The notes below the pieces were generated by a model. It was given only the letters and a program-made list of their open reading frames with translations. It was not told where the DNA came from and ran no database searches. Below are positions 50,950 to 51,781 of a DNA stretch of 51,781 nucleotides, in pieces (the stretch's first letter is position 1; the number at the start of each line of letters is the position of its first letter). Made by a program: the position numbers and the translations under genes. Source of the DNA: Vasconcelosia minhoensis LEGE 07310 (GTDB taxonomy: Bacteria; Cyanobacteriota; Cyanobacteriia; Phormidesmidales; Phormidesmidaceae); assembly GCF_015207255.1 (NCBI RefSeq), contig NZ_JADEXG010000034.1, positions 1-51,781 on the forward strand, written 5' to 3'.

Positions 50950-51781
50950 CTACGGACCGGCAATGTCGGCGAGCTCAGGCTGAGCCTCTGCCTGGGATGC
51001 AGCAGGCTGGATGGGGGCCATGGCCTGCTTTTGAGCATAGGTGAAGTTATCGGCATACTGGGTCAGCCGCTGCTGCGCGATCGCGTAGTGCGGGCTGTTC
51101 TGTGAAACCAATCGCATGAGCGAAAGCGCCTCGAGCCACAGCTGTCCGACCTGCCGCCAGTCCTGGACAGTTTTTGCCTGCTGGGTCAGCTCAGCGGCCA
51201 GGGTCGCTGCATTGACCCCTTCTCGAAAGGTGTCAATGGCGGCTTTAGCATAGGTTAGGTTTTCTTGATAGGCCTGAATTTTAGCCTGTGCTTTGGGGTA
51301 AAACCGACTATTGGTCGGAACGGTTTGGAGGGCCGCGATCGCGCGCCGCCAGTAGACAATGGTAAGGCGCCACTCTTCCGGCGTCCGGGCTGTATGGGCC
51401 GACTCACCGGCAAGTGCCGCAAGATTAACTCCCTGACTGAAAGCTTGATGCCCTGGGTCAAAGCGATTTTGAATCGCTTCTGCCGCCGCCCCGAGCTGAG
51501 CTTGAATTGGGTTTAGCAGCTGACTGCCAGAGGGACAGGTTTCGGTCGCGCTGCACTGTTTGACGTAGCGATCTGACAGCTCTAAAACGGTCATGACGCC
51601 CAGGAAGATAGCGACCGCTTTCAGAAGGCGAGATTGGTAAAGCGGTTTTGGGCCGGTCAGCGACTGACGGAGCTGGGGCGGAATCAGCGGGCGCTTAGGC
51701 AGGCGACCGAGCGGCTGGGCCGGCCGGGGGGGAGACTGACGGGGCGAGGTCGCATGAACCGCAGGTTGGGCTGACGGGGGG
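50950..51781 (-). CDS. Membrane-anchored helical-repeat protein (partial, right edge)
   Basis: An internal ATG at 51594 gives 214 residues, but the frame remains open through 51780. The true start therefore lies beyond the window and at least 276 residues are visible. The upstream part is Pro/Arg/Gln-rich (SPPRPAQPLGRLP) and leads into one membrane helix, LLKAVAIFLGVMTVLEL. The outer part contains two similar about 70-residue helical repeats built on EW/DWRxxxxxWxxAxxxLxxVxxxSxxYxxAxxxxxxYxxN (EEWRLTIVYWRRAIAALQTV; QDWRQVGQLWLEALSLMRLV), a TPR-like cyanobacterial pattern. It converges on the XRE gene with 7 bp between stops. Function unknown. Confidence 0.75.
   Translation of the reverse strand, partial: PPSAQPAVHATSPRQSPPRPAQPLGRLPKRPLIPPQLRQSLTGPKPLYQSRLLKAVAIFLGVMTVLELSDRYVKQCSATETCPSGSQLLNPIQAQLGAAAEAIQNRFDPGHQAFSQGVNLAALAGESAHTARTPEEWRLTIVYWRRAIAALQTVPTNSRFYPKAQAKIQAYQENLTYAKAAIDTFREGVNAATLAAELTQQAKTVQDWRQVGQLWLEALSLMRLVSQNSPHYAIAQQRLTQYADNFTYAQKQAMAPIQPAASQAEAQPELADIAGP

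Noticed and set aside
1-51781. GCGATCGC sites as individual regulatory elements
   Set aside because: HIP1 palindromes are scattered through genes and spacers as in most cyanobacteria and were treated as a background signature.

Overview
The window looks like a chromosomal segment of a filamentous, GC-moderate cyanobacterium. The palindrome GCGATCGC (HIP1) recurs throughout. Several families are typical of cyanobacteria: a four-ACT aspartate kinase, DUF1830, DUF4058, Uma2 (DUF820), DUF4351 nucleases, TPR-CHAT proteases, type II NADH dehydrogenase and SepF. I cannot name the genus from sequence alone. No rRNA or tRNA gene was recognised.

Layout. 1-2000: edge of a possible transposase gene, a DUF4351 nuclease, and a 0.2-kb repeat present twice that carries the 3' end of a CHAT gene. 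2000-13.1 kb: secreted-protein zone with a TPR-CHAT protease, a subtilase, a PhyH-like 2-oxoglutarate oxygenase, a small secreted protein and a 986-residue FG-GAP/RTX protein. 13.4-18.8 kb: accessory patch with a phospholipase D-like protein containing an EF-hand loop, an overlapping DUF6978-like/DUF1828 pair, a VapBC-like pair whose toxin has an internal stop, a leftover phospholipase D tail, and remnants of a DDE insertion sequence and a Tn3 transposase. 19-31.4 kb: mostly core genes (DUF1232, lysC with a 38-residue downstream gene, NDH-2, YihY, ppx, a ParA-like ATPase, tsaE, EVE domain), mixed with decayed Uma2, AraC and antitoxin genes, a DUF1830 gene coupled to a histidine kinase without its phospho-accepting His, and an internally deleted ATPase.

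31.8-44.5 kb: a TauE/SafE exporter and a taurine:pyruvate-type aminotransferase (possible sulfonate metabolism), an orphan Cas6 with an added C-terminal helix-turn-helix, katG, fic, two tandem Uma2 genes (the second interrupted), DUF4058, an isolated CRISPR-like repeat, a Tat-exported NMT1-type binding protein and a B12-binding radical SAM enzyme. 45-51.8 kb: one unknown gene, then a co-oriented set of four genes reading leftward (two cyanobacterial hypotheticals, a SepF paralogue without the usual membrane helix, and a NACHT-NCH2 STAND ATPase). An XRE-type regulator is transcribed divergently across an intergenic region carrying three ~22-bp-spaced repeats. A membrane-anchored protein runs off the right edge.

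The strongest candidate for an undescribed system is the SepF-NACHT operon with its regulator (46260-50942). Secondary candidates are the orphan Cas6 with the lone repeat, the DUF6978-like/DUF1828 pair between phospholipase D tails, and the secreted CHAT-subtilase pair. The window also has an unusually high load of visibly decaying genes (at least ten).
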